From Enhydrobacter aerosaccus (lineage in GTDB: Bacteria > Pseudomonadota > Alphaproteobacteria > Reyranellales > Reyranellaceae), in assembly GCA_903915535.1 (NCBI GenBank), contig CAIWTJ010000179.1, forward strand, positions 1 to 39,592: DNA of 39,592 nt, in the 5' to 3' direction. Every line of letters begins with the position of its first letter. Positions within the stretch are counted from its first letter, which is position 1. A program made the position numbers and the translations under genes. This document shows positions 26,658 through 35,768 of this stretch, piece by piece. The notes under the pieces are model-generated. The model worked only from the letters and a program-made list of their open reading frames with translations. It had not been told where the DNA came from and did no database searches.

Positions 26658-27530
26658 ATGGCGCAGTTTCTCATCGAACATGCGATCGAGCCGCAGTCTC
26701 GTGACGACTTCGTGGCTTTCGAAGTCGCGCTCAATCGACTCGCTGCTGAAGACGGCGAAGGCTTCGACATCTGGAGCGATCAGGAAACGCGGCAGACCGT
26801 CATCCGAGGCGTCGATGAACAACAGCTCGACGGAGTCGTCGATCGCCTTCGTCGCAAATTCGGCATCGCGGTCAGCGTCGGTGTACCGCATGCTTGCTAT
26901 CGAGAAATTCTCAGCCGAAGAGTGGAAGTCGACTACACGTATAAGAAGCAGCTCGGAGCAGCCGGCCAGTTTGCCCGCATCAAACTCGTCTTCGAGCCGG
27001 GCGAGTCGGGCTCGGGATATTATTTCATCAACGAGGCCACTGCGGACGCTTTGCCCACGGAGTTCGCTCGCGGCGTAGAGCGGAGCCTTGAAAGATCTTG
27101 CAAGCATGGTGTCCTTGCGGGCTTTCCGGTAATCGACTGCACGATCAGGCTTGCTGACGGTGCCTATCACGCCGTCGACTCGTCCGTCGTCGCCTTCGAA
27201 ATCGCCGCACGTGGTGCCTACCTTGAAGGTCTCGTGAAAGCGCAGTGCAAGTTAGTCGAGCCCATTATGAAGGTCGATATCACCGTGCCCAACGACTCCG
27301 TCGCCGCGGTCGTCGACGATCTAAAGTCAAAAAGGGCATTTGAGCTGAAAGTCGACCCCTGCCGGGTGGACGCCTTGGTCCCATTGGCCAGCATGTTCAG
27401 ATATTCGAAAGCCTTGGATGCGCTGACGGGCAATCGCGGCGTGTTCGCGATGGTATTCGATCGGTTTGCGCCAGTGCCTCCTGCGGCCGATCCGGGTCCG
27501 TTTCGGCCTGCGATGGGCATGCGGGCTTAG
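26658..27530 (+). CDS. Standalone EF-G domain III-IV-V protein, no GTPase domain
   Basis: The product has 290 residues and aligns by eye with the C-terminal half of elongation factor G. Domain III covers about 1-80 (EHAIEPQSRDDFVAFEVAL, TRQTVIRGVDEQQLDGVV). Domain IV covers about 80-200 (YREILSRRVEVDYTYKKQ, GQFARIKLVFEPGESGSGYY, GVLAGFPVIDC, GAYHAVDSSVVAFEIAAR, with the tip His retained). Domain V covers about 200-275 (EPIMKVDITVP, VDALVPLASMF) and has a shortened loop after KSKR. Domains I and II, with all GTP-binding motifs, are absent. The frame is intact and begins at the domain III edge. Hand-counted, 34 of the 50 codons after the start end in G/C versus 42 in the next gene. Role unknown. 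Confidence 0.85.
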   Translation: MAQFLIEHAIEPQSRDDFVAFEVALNRLAAEDGEGFDIWSDQETRQTVIRGVDEQQLDGVVDRLRRKFGIAVSVGVPHACYREILSRRVEVDYTYKKQLGAAGQFARIKLVFEPGESGSGYYFINEATADALPTEFARGVERSLERSCKHGVLAGFPVIDCTIRLADGAYHAVDSSVVAFEIAARGAYLEGLVKAQCKLVEPIMKVDITVPNDSVAAVVDDLKSKRAFELKVDPCRVDALVPLASMFRYSKALDALTGNRGVFAMVFDRFAPVPPAADPGPFRPAMGMRA

Positions 27531-27569
27531 TAGGTCTGGGCTACACTTCCGGCAAATCGGGAGTGAAAC

Positions 27570-29288
27570 ATGGCGGACTTCGATCTGGTCATTCGCGGCG
27601 GGACGGTCGCTGACGGGACGGGCACCGGCACGCGCGAAGCCGACGTCGCCATCAAGAACGGCAAGATTGCCGCCGTGGGCGCGGTCGCGGGCAAGGGCGG
27701 CGAAGAGATCGCGGCCAAAGGTCTGCTGGTCACGCCGGGCTTCGTCGACATCCACACGCATTACGATGGGCAGGCGACATGGGACTCGCACCTGCAGCCG
27801 TCGAGCTGGCATGGCGTCACGACGGCGGTGATGGGCAATTGCGGTGTCGGCTTCGCGCCGGTGAAGGTCGAGGATCGCCAGCGGCTGATCGAGTTGATGG
27901 AAGGCGTCGAGGACATCCCCGGCGCCGCGCTCGACGAGGGGCTGAACTGGTCGTGGGAATCGTTCGGTCAGTATCTCGATGCGCTCGAGGCGCGGCCGCG
28001 CGACATGGATCTCGGCGCGCAGCTGCCGCACGGGGCGCTGCGCGTCTTCGTGATGGGCGAGCGGGCCGCGAACCTTGAAGAGGCGACTCCCGACGAGGTG
28101 GCGCAGATGCGCGCGTTGACGGCGCAGGCAATGCGCGACGGCGCGATCGGTTTCTCGACGTCGCGCACGCTCAACCATCGCACGGTCAAAGGCGATCCGA
28201 CGCCGTCGCTGCGCGCCTCGGAAGCCGAGCTGCTGGGCATCGCGCTCGGCATGAAGGACGCGGACGCGGGGGTGATCGAGTTCATTTCCGACTTCAACAC
28301 GCCCAACCCCGAGAGCGAGTTCGAGATGATCGACCGCCTGCTGTCGGCGAGCGGCCGGCCGTTCTCGGTGTCGCTGGCGCAGGCCCACAGGAGGCCCGAC
28401 GGCTGGCGGCGCCTGCTGGGACTGGTCGAAGGACTGGCGGCCAAGGGCCATGCCGCCAAGGCGCAGGTCGCGCCGCGGCCGATCGGCGTGCTGCAGGGGC
28501 TGCAGGCCAGCCGCACGCCGTTCTCGATGTGCCCGGCCTACAAGGCGATCGCGAACAGGAGCGTGGCCGAGCGGCTGGCGATCCTGCGCGATCCCTCGTT
28601 CCGCGCGAAGTTGCTGGCGGAGAGCCAGGCGCCGCTGCGTTCCGACATGGCCGCGCGTCTCACCGACTACGACCGCATGTTTCCGCTGGGCGATCCGCCC
28701 AACTACGAGCCGGCGGAGGAGAGTTCGCTGGGGGCGCGGGCGCGCCGCGAGGGCCGCGACCCGCGCGAGGTCGTGTACGACTACATGATCGAAGGCGAGG
28801 GCAAGAACTTCATCTTCGCGCCCTTCGCGAATTTCGCCGCCTACAATCTCGACTGCTGCAGCGAGATGATGCGGAGCCCGCACACGCTGATTGGTCTCGG
28901 CGACGGCGGCGCGCATGTCGGCCTGATCTCCGACGGCTCGTTCCCGACGTCGCTGCTGGCGCATTGGGGCCGCGACCGCAAGGCGGGCCGGCTCGACGTG
29001 TCGTGGCTCGTGAAGCGCCACACCGCCGACAACGCCGCCGCCGTGGGGCTGAACGACCGCGGCCGGATCGCGCCCGGCTACAAGGCCGACCTCAACGTCA
29101 TCGACTTCGACAAGCTGCGCGTCGAGGCGCCGGTGATGAAGTGGGACCTGCCGGCGGGCGGCAAGCGCCTGCTGCAGAAGGCGCGCGGCTATCGAGCCAC
29201 CATCGTCTCGGGGGCCGTCACCTATCGCGATGGTGAAGCCACCGGCGCGCTGCCGGGCCGGCTGGTGCGTGGGGCACAGCGCACCTGA
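27570..29288 (+). CDS. N-acyl-D-amino-acid deacylase family amidohydrolase
   Basis: The product has 572 residues. It opens with the amidohydrolase beta-sandwich ([16 protein letters not shown]) and has the metal motif [17 protein letters not shown] (His62, His64). Cys91 in [10 protein letters not shown] is the metal-bridging cysteine of D-aminoacylases, and LGDGGAHVG near residue 450 provides a later ligand. The family removes acyl groups from N-acyl-D-amino acids; some members act on related amides or enamides. A GGGAG ribosome-binding site precedes the ATG. With the FAD oxidoreductase upstream it could release D-amino acids for oxidation, which is inference. Confidence 0.88.
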   Translation: MADFDLVIRGGTVADGTGTGTREADVAIKNGKIAAVGAVAGKGGEEIAAKGLLVTPGFVDIHTHYDGQATWDSHLQPSSWHGVTTAVMGNCGVGFAPVKVEDRQRLIELMEGVEDIPGAALDEGLNWSWESFGQYLDALEARPRDMDLGAQLPHGALRVFVMGERAANLEEATPDEVAQMRALTAQAMRDGAIGFSTSRTLNHRTVKGDPTPSLRASEAELLGIALGMKDADAGVIEFISDFNTPNPESEFEMIDRLLSASGRPFSVSLAQAHRRPDGWRRLLGLVEGLAAKGHAAKAQVAPRPIGVLQGLQASRTPFSMCPAYKAIANRSVAERLAILRDPSFRAKLLAESQAPLRSDMAARLTDYDRMFPLGDPPNYEPAEESSLGARARREGRDPREVVYDYMIEGEGKNFIFAPFANFAAYNLDCCSEMMRSPHTLIGLGDGGAHVGLISDGSFPTSLLAHWGRDRKAGRLDVSWLVKRHTADNAAAVGLNDRGRIAPGYKADLNVIDFDKLRVEAPVMKWDLPAGGKRLLQKARGYRATIVSGAVTYRDGEATGALPGRLVRGAQRT

Positions 29289-29371
29289 CCGTCTCGCGGC
29301 CCTCGCTCGACTGTGAAGTGCGTGAGCCGTTCGGTGATGTATTTGTAGGGCGCATTGTCCGGGAGATTGTC

Positions 29372-29641
29372 ATGCGGTTCTGGCGCGCGCTTCTTGTCCT
29401 GTCGGTTCTGGCTTCCCTGCCGTTCGCCGCGTCGGCGCAAAGCAGTGACGGCGAGTATTGCGCGGCGTTGTCGACATTGGCGAACCGCTATCTCGTCAGC
29501 GGCACCGGGAATGGCAATGGTCAGCCGGATCTGGAAGTACGCGAAGCTACCATTGCCTGCAGCGCCGGGCAGTACGCGCGCGGCATTCCCGTACTGGAGC
29601 GCAAGCTGCGGGATGCGCGGTTCACCTTGCCCAAGCGGTAA
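29372..29641 (+). CDS. Small exported hypothetical protein
   Basis: The product has 89 residues. A signal peptide (MRFWRALLVLSVLASLPFAASAQ) precedes a mature part of about 66 residues with two Cys (GEYCAALS and TIACSAGQ) that could form a disulphide. GGGAG lies just upstream of the ATG at 29372, which supports this start over one 54 nt earlier. The mature part has a short helical look (ARGIPVLERKLRDARFTLP). I do not recognise a named family. It lies 83 bp after the deacylase gene and converges on a membrane-protein gene. Confidence 0.72.
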   Translation: MRFWRALLVLSVLASLPFAASAQSSDGEYCAALSTLANRYLVSGTGNGNGQPDLEVREATIACSAGQYARGIPVLERKLRDARFTLPKR

Positions 29642-29683
29642 CGACCCTGCCGCGAAACGTCCGGCTGCACGCCGATCAGAGGG

Positions 29684-30178
29684 TCACCCGGTTGGAGTTC
29701 GCCGCGTAAAGCGCCTTCTCGATGGCCGTCCCGCCCGCCCGCCCAGCAGGCCGGCGCAGAAGCCCGCGGCGATGGCCGCGACGCAGCCCCATTCGAGGAT
29801 CGTCAGGTTCAGAACGCCGAACGCTGCCGCGGAGAAGGATGAGACCAGGATCACAAGGGCGGCAAGCGCGCTATCGAACCCCCAGCGCGAGCGAACCAGG
29901 CTCCACGCCAGGTCGACCTGCAATTGGATCGAGCGCCCGCTGATCGCGCCGATCGCAAATCCGCCCAGCACGACGACCGTCCAGGCCGCCAGGCATGGCG
30001 TCGCCAGGGATGCCTTGTACAGGAGCGTTGCGGCGGCCAACGATCCGAACGCGGGCGCGATCGACAAGCGCCAGCGCTTGATCCACTGACCGCGCGATTG
30101 CGCCACGACGGTTCTGTAGCAGGCAATCGCCGCAAGCACGGCGAAGACGGCGGCGAAGGGGACGGAGAAAGATTGCAC
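29684..30178 (-). CDS. Hypothetical multi-pass membrane protein
   Basis: The product has 164 residues with about four to five hydrophobic segments (for example FAAVFAVLAAIACY, WTVVVLGGFAIGAISG, ALAALVILVSSFSAAAFGVL and CVAAIAAGFCAGLLGG) and a basic Arg-rich C-terminus. I chose the GTG at 30178 because a GAGG lies 8 nt upstream of it; an in-frame TTG lies 27 nt earlier. The hydrophobic periodicity favours this strand over the opposite frames. No family recognised. It diverges from the SpoIIAA-like gene. Confidence 0.65.
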   Translation of the reverse strand: MQSFSVPFAAVFAVLAAIACYRTVVAQSRGQWIKRWRLSIAPAFGSLAAATLLYKASLATPCLAAWTVVVLGGFAIGAISGRSIQLQVDLAWSLVRSRWGFDSALAALVILVSSFSAAAFGVLNLTILEWGCVAAIAAGFCAGLLGGRAGRPSRRRFTRRTPTG

Positions 30179-30303
30179 GTCAAGATCCTCGACGGTCGTG
30201 CGCAATCAAAGGGCACCGTTGACGCCACCCGTCGAACGTCGAAAGATCGGACCGGGAAATGGCGAATGCGGCCATGATCGTGCGTACATGGATTGCTGCA
30301 AAA

Positions 30304-30690
30304 ATGCCTCTGACATGGACGATCTCGCACTTCGACAAGATGATCGACGCACGGGCGACAGGAACCGTGCGATTTGCCGATGTGATTGCATTTCTCGATG
30401 AGGTCCGAGCCGAAGGAGCGCTCGCCTATCGCAAGCTTTTCGACGCCCGCCATGCCGACAGCGTGTTCGACGAACGTGACCTTGCATCCTATGCCGGCGC
30501 CGCCAATGGCTATGGCTCGGTGGAGCAGCTCGGACCCATCGCTCTGGTCGTGGGGCCGCGCGGCGTCCCGCAGAATGAAGCCCTGTTTCGACGCCTGACG
30601 ATCACGCAGCGGCCGATGAACTTCTTTCAGGACGTCGAGGAAGCGCGCTCCTGGCTGAAGACACAGCGCACGACTCCGAAGACGTCCTAG
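30304..30690 (+). CDS. SpoIIAA/STAS-like small cytoplasmic protein
   Basis: The product has 128 residues from the ATG at 30304 (MPLTWTISHFDKMIDARATG). ATG codons at 30259 and 30274 are in frame but add a poorly conserved-looking extension. The pattern of a beta-strand opening, VIAFLDEVRAEGALAYRKLFDAR, then GPIALVVGP and a C-terminal NFFQDVEEARSWL resembles the SpoIIAA-like (DUF7793/STAS-type) proteins common in Rhizobiales and relatives. The role is unknown. The stop codon overlaps that of the convergent Bug receptor gene (CTAG, 30687-30690). Confidence 0.72.
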   Translation: MPLTWTISHFDKMIDARATGTVRFADVIAFLDEVRAEGALAYRKLFDARHADSVFDERDLASYAGAANGYGSVEQLGPIALVVGPRGVPQNEALFRRLTITQRPMNFFQDVEEARSWLKTQRTTPKTS

Positions 30691-31655
30691 TCAGCCTTGA
30701 TGTTGTTGTCGGCGATGACTTTGAACCAACGCTCCTGCTCGGCCTTCTGGAAGGCCGCGAAATCGTCGGGCGAGCTGGCGAGGATTTCCATGTCGATCTG
30801 GTCGGCGAATTTCTGGGCGACGTCGGGCGAGCGCGCGGCCTTGGCGAGTTCGACGTTCAGGCGATCCACGATGGCGCGCGGCGTGCCCGTGGGGACATAG
30901 ACGCCCCACCACGAGTAGGTCGGATAGGTCTTGAAGCCCTGCTCGCCGATCGTCGGCACCGCGGGCAGGGTGGGGGCACGCTTCTCACCGGTGGTCGCGA
31001 GCGGCCGGAGCTTGCCCGCGCGGAAATGGGGCTGCAGCGCGCCCAGCGTCGTGACCGTGACGTCGGTGACGCCGGCCAGCACGTCCTGCACCGTGGGGCC
31101 GCCGCCCTTGTAGTAGATCTGGTTGAGTTCGAAGCCATTGGCTTTCTGAAGATAGGCGGTGGTCAGCAGCGCCCCACTCGCGGACAGCAGGCCCACGCTC
31201 ACCTTGCCCGGCCGCGCCTTGGCGTCGCTCACGACGTCGCCCAGCGTCTTGTACGGCCGGTCGGGGTGGCAGGCCACGGCAAGGGGCGCGCGGCCGACCA
31301 GCATCACGTTCTCGAGTTCGCTGTCCTTGTAGGGCAGGTTGGGCGTGAACGCGGGACTGAGGATGTGGCTGTCGAACGTGATCATCCACGTCATGCCGTC
31401 GGCCGGGGCCTTGGCCGCGATCGCAGCCCCGATGGCGCCCGCCGCACCCGGCTTGTTGTCGATCACGGTCTGCCAGCCGGTGTTCTCGCTCACCTTCGCC
31501 GCCAGCAGACGGGCCACGGGATCGGTCGTGCCACCGGGCGGGAAGGGCACGACGACACGGATGCTGCCCTTGGGCCAGTCGCTGGGCTGCGCCCGGGCGA
31601 GCGAGGGCGTGGCGAGCGCCGCCGCTGTCGTGGCGAGAAGAGTGCGGCGGCGCAT
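30687..31655 (-). CDS. Bug family tripartite tricarboxylate transporter receptor (copy 1)
   Basis: The product has 322 residues. A twin-arginine-like signal (MRRRTLLATTAAALATPSLARAQ) leads into WPKGSIRVVVPFPPGGTTDP, the Bug/TctC opening, followed by NKPGAAGAIGA (ligand loop) and SWWGVYVPTGTPRAIVDRLN. Bug proteins bind carboxylates and other small molecules for TctAB permeases, but none is encoded nearby. The gene starts 2 bp after the stop of its paralogue. The two share many blocks, including GMTWMITFDSHIL versus GQTWMITFDSHIL, and an ERWFKVI C-terminus, so this is a tandem duplication. GGGAG near the start lies within the end of copy 2. Confidence 0.92.
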   Translation of the reverse strand: MRRRTLLATTAAALATPSLARAQPSDWPKGSIRVVVPFPPGGTTDPVARLLAAKVSENTGWQTVIDNKPGAAGAIGAAIAAKAPADGMTWMITFDSHILSPAFTPNLPYKDSELENVMLVGRAPLAVACHPDRPYKTLGDVVSDAKARPGKVSVGLLSASGALLTTAYLQKANGFELNQIYYKGGGPTVQDVLAGVTDVTVTTLGALQPHFRAGKLRPLATTGEKRAPTLPAVPTIGEQGFKTYPTYSWWGVYVPTGTPRAIVDRLNVELAKAARSPDVAQKFADQIDMEILASSPDDFAAFQKAEQERWFKVIADNNIKAD

Positions 31656-31657
31656 GC

Positions 31658-32635
31658 TCAGTCTCCCTTGATGTCGTTTTCCTTGATGACCTTGAACCAG
31701 CGCTCCTGCTCGCTTTTCTGGTAGGCAGCGAAGTCCTCGGGTTTGGTGGTCAGGATCTCCATGTTGAAATTCTCGATGAACTTCTGCGTCACGTCGGGCG
31801 AGCGCACGGCCTTGGTGATCTCGGCATGCATCTTGTCGACGATCGGCCGCGGCACGCCGGTCGGGCAGTAGACGCCCCACCAGGAGTAGGACGGGAAGCT
31901 CTTCACCTTCTGCTCGATCAGGGTCGATGTATCGGGCAGTGCGGGTGTCCGCTGCTCGCCCGTGACGGCGATCGGGCGCACCTTCTTGGAGTTGATGTGC
32001 GGGCTCACCGAGGTGAGGCTCTGGATGGCGACATCGGTGACGCCGGCCAGCAGGTCCTGGTTGACCGGACCGCCGCCCTTGTACGGGATGATATTGAGGT
32101 CGACCCCGTTCTCCTTCTTGATGAGCGCCATCAGCACCAGCGCCTGGCTCGCGCCCAGCACGCCGACATTCACCTTGCCGGGCCGTTTCTTCGCGTCCTC
32201 GATCACCTCGGCGAAGGTCTGGTACGGCCGGTCGGGATGGGCGCAGATCGCCTGCGGCGTGCGGCCAATCTCCATGACGTTGAACAGTTCGGAGTCCTTG
32301 TAGGGCAATGTGCCCGAGAACGCCGGATTGAGGATGTGGCTGTCGAAGGTGATCATCCAGGTCTGGCCGTCGGCCGGCGATTTGGCGACGACGGACGCCC
32401 CGACCACGCTGGCGCCGCCCGGCTTGTTGTCGACGATGATGTTCCAGCCGGTATTGTCGACGAGCTTGGCCTGGATGATGCGCGCCACCGGATCGGTCGA
32501 GCCGCCGGGCGGGAAGGGCACCACGATCTTGAGCTGGCCCTTGGGCCAGTCGGCGACATTCTGGCCCCGCGCAACGGCCGGCGCAGCAAGGATGGCGGCG
32601 CCCGCAAACAGCGAGCGGCGTCGTAGCTCTCTCAT
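31658..32635 (-). CDS. Bug family tripartite tricarboxylate transporter receptor (copy 2)
   Basis: The product has 325 residues. The signal MRELRRRSLFAGAAILAAPA has consecutive arginines suggestive of Tat export. The opening block LKIVVPFPPGGSTDPVARII, the ligand loop NKPGGASVVGA and SWWGVYCPTGVPRPIVDKM mark the Bug family. It precedes its paralogue in the transcript by 2 bp and follows an adenosine deaminase-like lipoprotein gene by 62 bp. The ribosome-binding site GGGAGGA is embedded in a hairpin (32643-32665), which may limit translation. The ligand is unknown; gene context hints at purine-derived or unrelated carboxylates. Confidence 0.92.
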   Translation of the reverse strand: MRELRRRSLFAGAAILAAPAVARGQNVADWPKGQLKIVVPFPPGGSTDPVARIIQAKLVDNTGWNIIVDNKPGGASVVGASVVAKSPADGQTWMITFDSHILNPAFSGTLPYKDSELFNVMEIGRTPQAICAHPDRPYQTFAEVIEDAKKRPGKVNVGVLGASQALVLMALIKKENGVDLNIIPYKGGGPVNQDLLAGVTDVAIQSLTSVSPHINSKKVRPIAVTGEQRTPALPDTSTLIEQKVKSFPSYSWWGVYCPTGVPRPIVDKMHAEITKAVRSPDVTQKFIENFNMEILTTKPEDFAAYQKSEQERWFKVIKENDIKGD

Positions 32636-32642
32636 CGTGTGT

Positions 32643-32665
32643 CCTCCCAGACTCTTATTGGGAGG
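32643..32665 (-). promoter_or_regulatory. Hairpin sequestering the ribosome-binding site of Bug copy 2
   Basis: Read on the minus strand, CCTCCCA (32665-32659) pairs exactly with TGGGAGG (32649-32643) around a 9-nt AT-rich loop. The second arm is the Shine-Dalgarno sequence of the Bug gene that starts at 32635. In RNA this 7-bp stem would hide the site. It could serve as a translational switch or a stability element after the adenosine deaminase gene. The pairing is visible; any regulatory role is inference. Confidence 0.5.
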
Positions 32666-32697
32666 GAGCCTACTTCAGCGCTGCGCGCGGCGGAAGC

Positions 32698-34224
32698 TCA
32701 AGGCGCGGGCCAGCTCAAGGCTTCGAAGCGGGCGAACTCGGTCTCCAGCCGCCATTGCGCCGCAGCCTTCTCGCTCCGCCCGAGGAAGTCGCGGCACGCC
32801 GGCGACGGTGTCTGCGCGCCGGCGCAGGCTTCGGCCATCGCGAAGGGCGCGGTTTGCCGCCACAGGCTTGCGCCCGGCAGGAAGGCGTACTCGAGGCTGT
32901 TGCGGACCAGTGTCTTGAGGTCGGCGTAGCGCAGATTGTAGGTCGTCGTCGCGCGCACGAATTCATGCGTGAGGTCGATGCGCGACACGCCTTCGTCGTC
33001 GGTGGAGAGTGCGAGCGGCACACCGGCGCGGCGATACGAGTCGAACGGGTGCTGGGCGCCCACGACGTTCAGGATGGTGTCGTTGCTGGTGAGATTGATC
33101 TCAACCATGACGCGGCGCCGGGCCATCTCCGCCAGCAGGCCGGGCGCATCGTCTTCGCCCAGGATGTCGACGCCGTGGCCGATGCGGCTCGCGCCGGCGA
33201 CCTCGACCGCGCTTCGGATGTGGGAGCGCAAGGCCTCCCTCGGGACGAGCGCGGGCGTGAGTTCGCCGGCATGAAGGCTGATCTTCACCTCGGGCGAGAG
33301 CCCATGCAGGAAGCCCAGCATCTTCATCTGGATGTCGTAGTCTTTCACCGCGATCTCGTTGTCCTCGGGCGCCACGAGGTTGAGGCCGACGACGCGGCTG
33401 TCGGCCTTGGCGAGTTCGAAGGCGAGCACGAACTGGGCAAAAACCTGCTGCGGCGTGAAAGTGCGGATGGCCTGGGCGAGATAACGCACGGTGACATTGC
33501 AGCCCGGTGCGGCGGACGGCGTGCCGCATTGCAGGCGCCGCTGCATCACGCGCTCGGCAGCGTCGATCTCCCTGCGGGCCTCGGCGACCGCGGCGGTCAT
33601 GGCCGGGCCCATCACCCGGCCGCGCAAGGCTGCCAGATCGTCGTCCCAGCCCGCGGCCTTGCCGATATCGCGCGCCATGCCCATGCCGGGCGAGGCCATC
33701 AGTTCGAGATACGACACCGACTGCGTGCCGGCGCGGTCCGCCACCTCGGCCAGCATGTCGCCGAAGCGCTCGTTGCGGGTCGCATTGAATTTCCCGAACG
33801 TGTTGAAGAAATGGTCGTGGCCGGTCTCGCCGACAGGCAGGAACCCGCGCATCGACATGGCGTCGACGACCTTCGCGTAGAGCAGGGGATCGCGGGCGAC
33901 CGTGGCGGCCGGAATCTTGTCCGCCGTGTTGCACGGCGGGGCCGCCAGCGAGAACGACGATTGCACGACGCAGAGACCGTCCGCCGTCGCCCAACTCAGG
34001 TAGCTCTCGGCATAGACCGCGCCAGACAGGTGGCTGTGCAGGTCGCCGCCCTTGGGCATCCGGTTCAGGAAGGCGTCGAGATAAGGCGGCCGGTCGCGGA
34101 CCTGCTGGAGGTAGGCTGCCGTGCGGGACTCGTTGTCGGGGGCGGCCGGTGGCGCGGTCGCCGGCGTGGTGCAGGCAGAAAGGGTCGCGGCCAAGAGCAG
34201 GCTGCGCCAGCGTGAAATCGTCAT
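32698..34224 (-). CDS. Adenosine deaminase family lipoprotein
   Basis: The product has 508 residues. A lipobox, TLSAC, gives lipidated Cys18, so the enzyme is predicted to be envelope-bound and extracytoplasmic. The zinc site is complete: DLHSHLSG (His63, His65), SLHAGE (His318, Glu321), IGHGVDI (His350) and STDDEGVSR (Asp409, Asp410). These are hallmarks of adenosine deaminases, here closest in size and export to the ADGF-like group. It would deaminate adenosine or a related purine nucleoside outside the cytoplasm. It heads a three-gene run with two Bug receptors and diverges from gatB across 95 bp. Confidence 0.9.
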   Translation of the reverse strand: MTISRWRSLLLAATLSACTTPATAPPAAPDNESRTAAYLQQVRDRPPYLDAFLNRMPKGGDLHSHLSGAVYAESYLSWATADGLCVVQSSFSLAAPPCNTADKIPAATVARDPLLYAKVVDAMSMRGFLPVGETGHDHFFNTFGKFNATRNERFGDMLAEVADRAGTQSVSYLELMASPGMGMARDIGKAAGWDDDLAALRGRVMGPAMTAAVAEARREIDAAERVMQRRLQCGTPSAAPGCNVTVRYLAQAIRTFTPQQVFAQFVLAFELAKADSRVVGLNLVAPEDNEIAVKDYDIQMKMLGFLHGLSPEVKISLHAGELTPALVPREALRSHIRSAVEVAGASRIGHGVDILGEDDAPGLLAEMARRRVMVEINLTSNDTILNVVGAQHPFDSYRRAGVPLALSTDDEGVSRIDLTHEFVRATTTYNLRYADLKTLVRNSLEYAFLPGASLWRQTAPFAMAEACAGAQTPSPACRDFLGRSEKAAAQWRLETEFARFEALSWPAP

Positions 34225-34319
34225 GGAATTCCCCCCGAAAGCGTAGGGACCCTAGCGCAAATAGCGGGAAATCGCCTCCGGGAATTGCCCTGAAGCCTGT
34301 CAGGCATTATCTAACCGGC
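34225..34319. promoter_or_regulatory. Divergent intergenic region with short dyads upstream of gatB
   Basis: This 95-bp gap separates the divergent adenosine deaminase and gatB genes and must hold both starts. It contains TAGGG-A-CCCTA (34244-34254), extended imperfectly by GCG/GCGC, and GCCTG-T-CAGGC (34295-34305). Both are compact DNA dyads of the sort bound by dimeric regulators, but short enough to occur by chance. No clear -35/-10 pair is visible. Confidence 0.25.
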
Positions 34320-35768
34320 ATGTCACTCATCAAAGGCGAAACCGGCGACTGGGAGATCGTGCTGGGACTGGAAGTCCATGCGCAGGTCATCTCCGAAGCC
34401 AAGCTCTTCTCCGGCGCTCCGACGACGTTCGGCGCCGATCCCAACACCCAGGTGTCGCTGGTCGACGCCGCCATGCCCGGCATGCTGCCCGTGATCAACG
34501 AGCGCTGCGTCGAGCAGGCCGTGCGCACTGGTCTCGGCCTCAATGCCAGGATCAATCTGCGCTCCATCTTCGACCGCAAGAACTACTTCTACCAGGATCT
34601 GCCGCAGGGCTATCAGATCTCGCAGTACAAGGATCCCATCGTGGGCGAAGGCGAGATCGAGGTCGATCTCGAGGGCGGCGCCACGAAGAAGATCGGCATC
34701 GAGCGGCTGCATCTGGAGCAGGATGCGGGCAAGAGCCTGCACGACCAACACCCGAGCCAGACCTATGTCGACCTGAACCGCTCGGGCGTGGCGCTGATGG
34801 AGATCGTGAGCCGGCCCGACATGCGCTCGGCCGACGAGGCCGCGGCATATCTCACCAAGCTGCGCTCGATCGTGCGCTATCTCGGCACCTGCGACGGCAA
34901 CATGGACGAAGGCTCCATGCGCTGCGACGTCAACGTGTCGGTGCGAAAGCCGGGCGATCCGCTGGGTACGCGCTGCGAGATCAAGAATGTGAACTCGATC
35001 CGCTTCGTGAAGCAGGCGATCGAGTACGAGGCGCGCCGTCAGGTCGAGGTGATCGAAGGGGGCGGCACGATCAAGCAGGAAACCCGGAACTTCGATCCGG
35101 GGCGCGGCGAGACGCGTTCGTCGCGCTCGAAGGAAGACGCGCAGGATTATCGCTACTTCCCCGATCCGGACCTCTTGCCGCTGGTGATCACGCAGGAATT
35201 CGTCGACGGCATCAAGGCGACGTTGCCCGAACTGCCGGATGCCCGGAAGGCGCGCTTCATCAAGGAATACGGTCTCACGCCCTACGACGCGGGCGTGCTG
35301 GTCCTGGAGAAGGAGACGGCGGCGTTCTTCGACAGTGTGGCCAAGGGGCGCAATGCCAAGGAAGCCGTGAAGCTCGTGACCGGCGACTTCTTCGCCATGC
35401 TCAACCGGCGCGGCGTCTCGATCGCCCAGTCGCCGGTCACGGGGGAGCATCTCGGCAAGCTGCTCGACCTCCAGGCCGACGGCACGATCTCGGGCCGCAT
35501 CGCCAAGGATCTGTTCGCCATCATGGAAGAGACCGGCAAGGACCCGGCGGTCCTCGTCGAGGAGCGCGGGCTGAAGCAGGTAACGGACACCGGCGCGATC
35601 GAGGCCGCGATCAAGGAGATCGTCGCGGCGAACCCCAAGCAGGTCGAGGCCTACAAGGCCAAGCCCACGATGATGGGCTGGTTCGTCGGCCAGGTGATGA
35701 AATCGACCGGCGGCAAGGCCAACCCGAAGATCGTCAACGAGCTGCTGAAGAAGGCTCTGGACGGCTGA
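34320..35768 (+). CDS. gatB: GatCAB amidotransferase subunit B
   Basis: The product has 482 residues, the usual size. It opens [15 protein letters not shown] and contains [48 protein letters not shown] and the C-terminal YqeY-like domain ending [17 protein letters not shown]. GatB activates the Glu- or Asp-tRNA and transfers ammonia supplied by GatA. The chosen ATG at 34320 fits the family N-terminus. It is isolated from gatC-gatA by about 9 kb. Its end overlaps the convergent GH15 gene by 35 nt. Confidence 0.96.
   Translation: MSLIKGETGDWEIVLGLEVHAQVISEAKLFSGAPTTFGADPNTQVSLVDAAMPGMLPVINERCVEQAVRTGLGLNARINLRSIFDRKNYFYQDLPQGYQISQYKDPIVGEGEIEVDLEGGATKKIGIERLHLEQDAGKSLHDQHPSQTYVDLNRSGVALMEIVSRPDMRSADEAAAYLTKLRSIVRYLGTCDGNMDEGSMRCDVNVSVRKPGDPLGTRCEIKNVNSIRFVKQAIEYEARRQVEVIEGGGTIKQETRNFDPGRGETRSSRSKEDAQDYRYFPDPDLLPLVITQEFVDGIKATLPELPDARKARFIKEYGLTPYDAGVLVLEKETAAFFDSVAKGRNAKEAVKLVTGDFFAMLNRRGVSIAQSPVTGEHLGKLLDLQADGTISGRIAKDLFAIMEETGKDPAVLVEERGLKQVTDTGAIEAAIKEIVAANPKQVEAYKAKPTMMGWFVGQVMKSTGGKANPKIVNELLKKALDG

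Noticed and set aside
29355..30089. A 244-residue plus-strand frame overlapping the small exported protein and the membrane protein genes
   Set aside because: Runs in a different frame through a gene with a signal peptide and opposite a gene with clear hydrophobic segments; rich in Pro/Arg/Ser with no motif.
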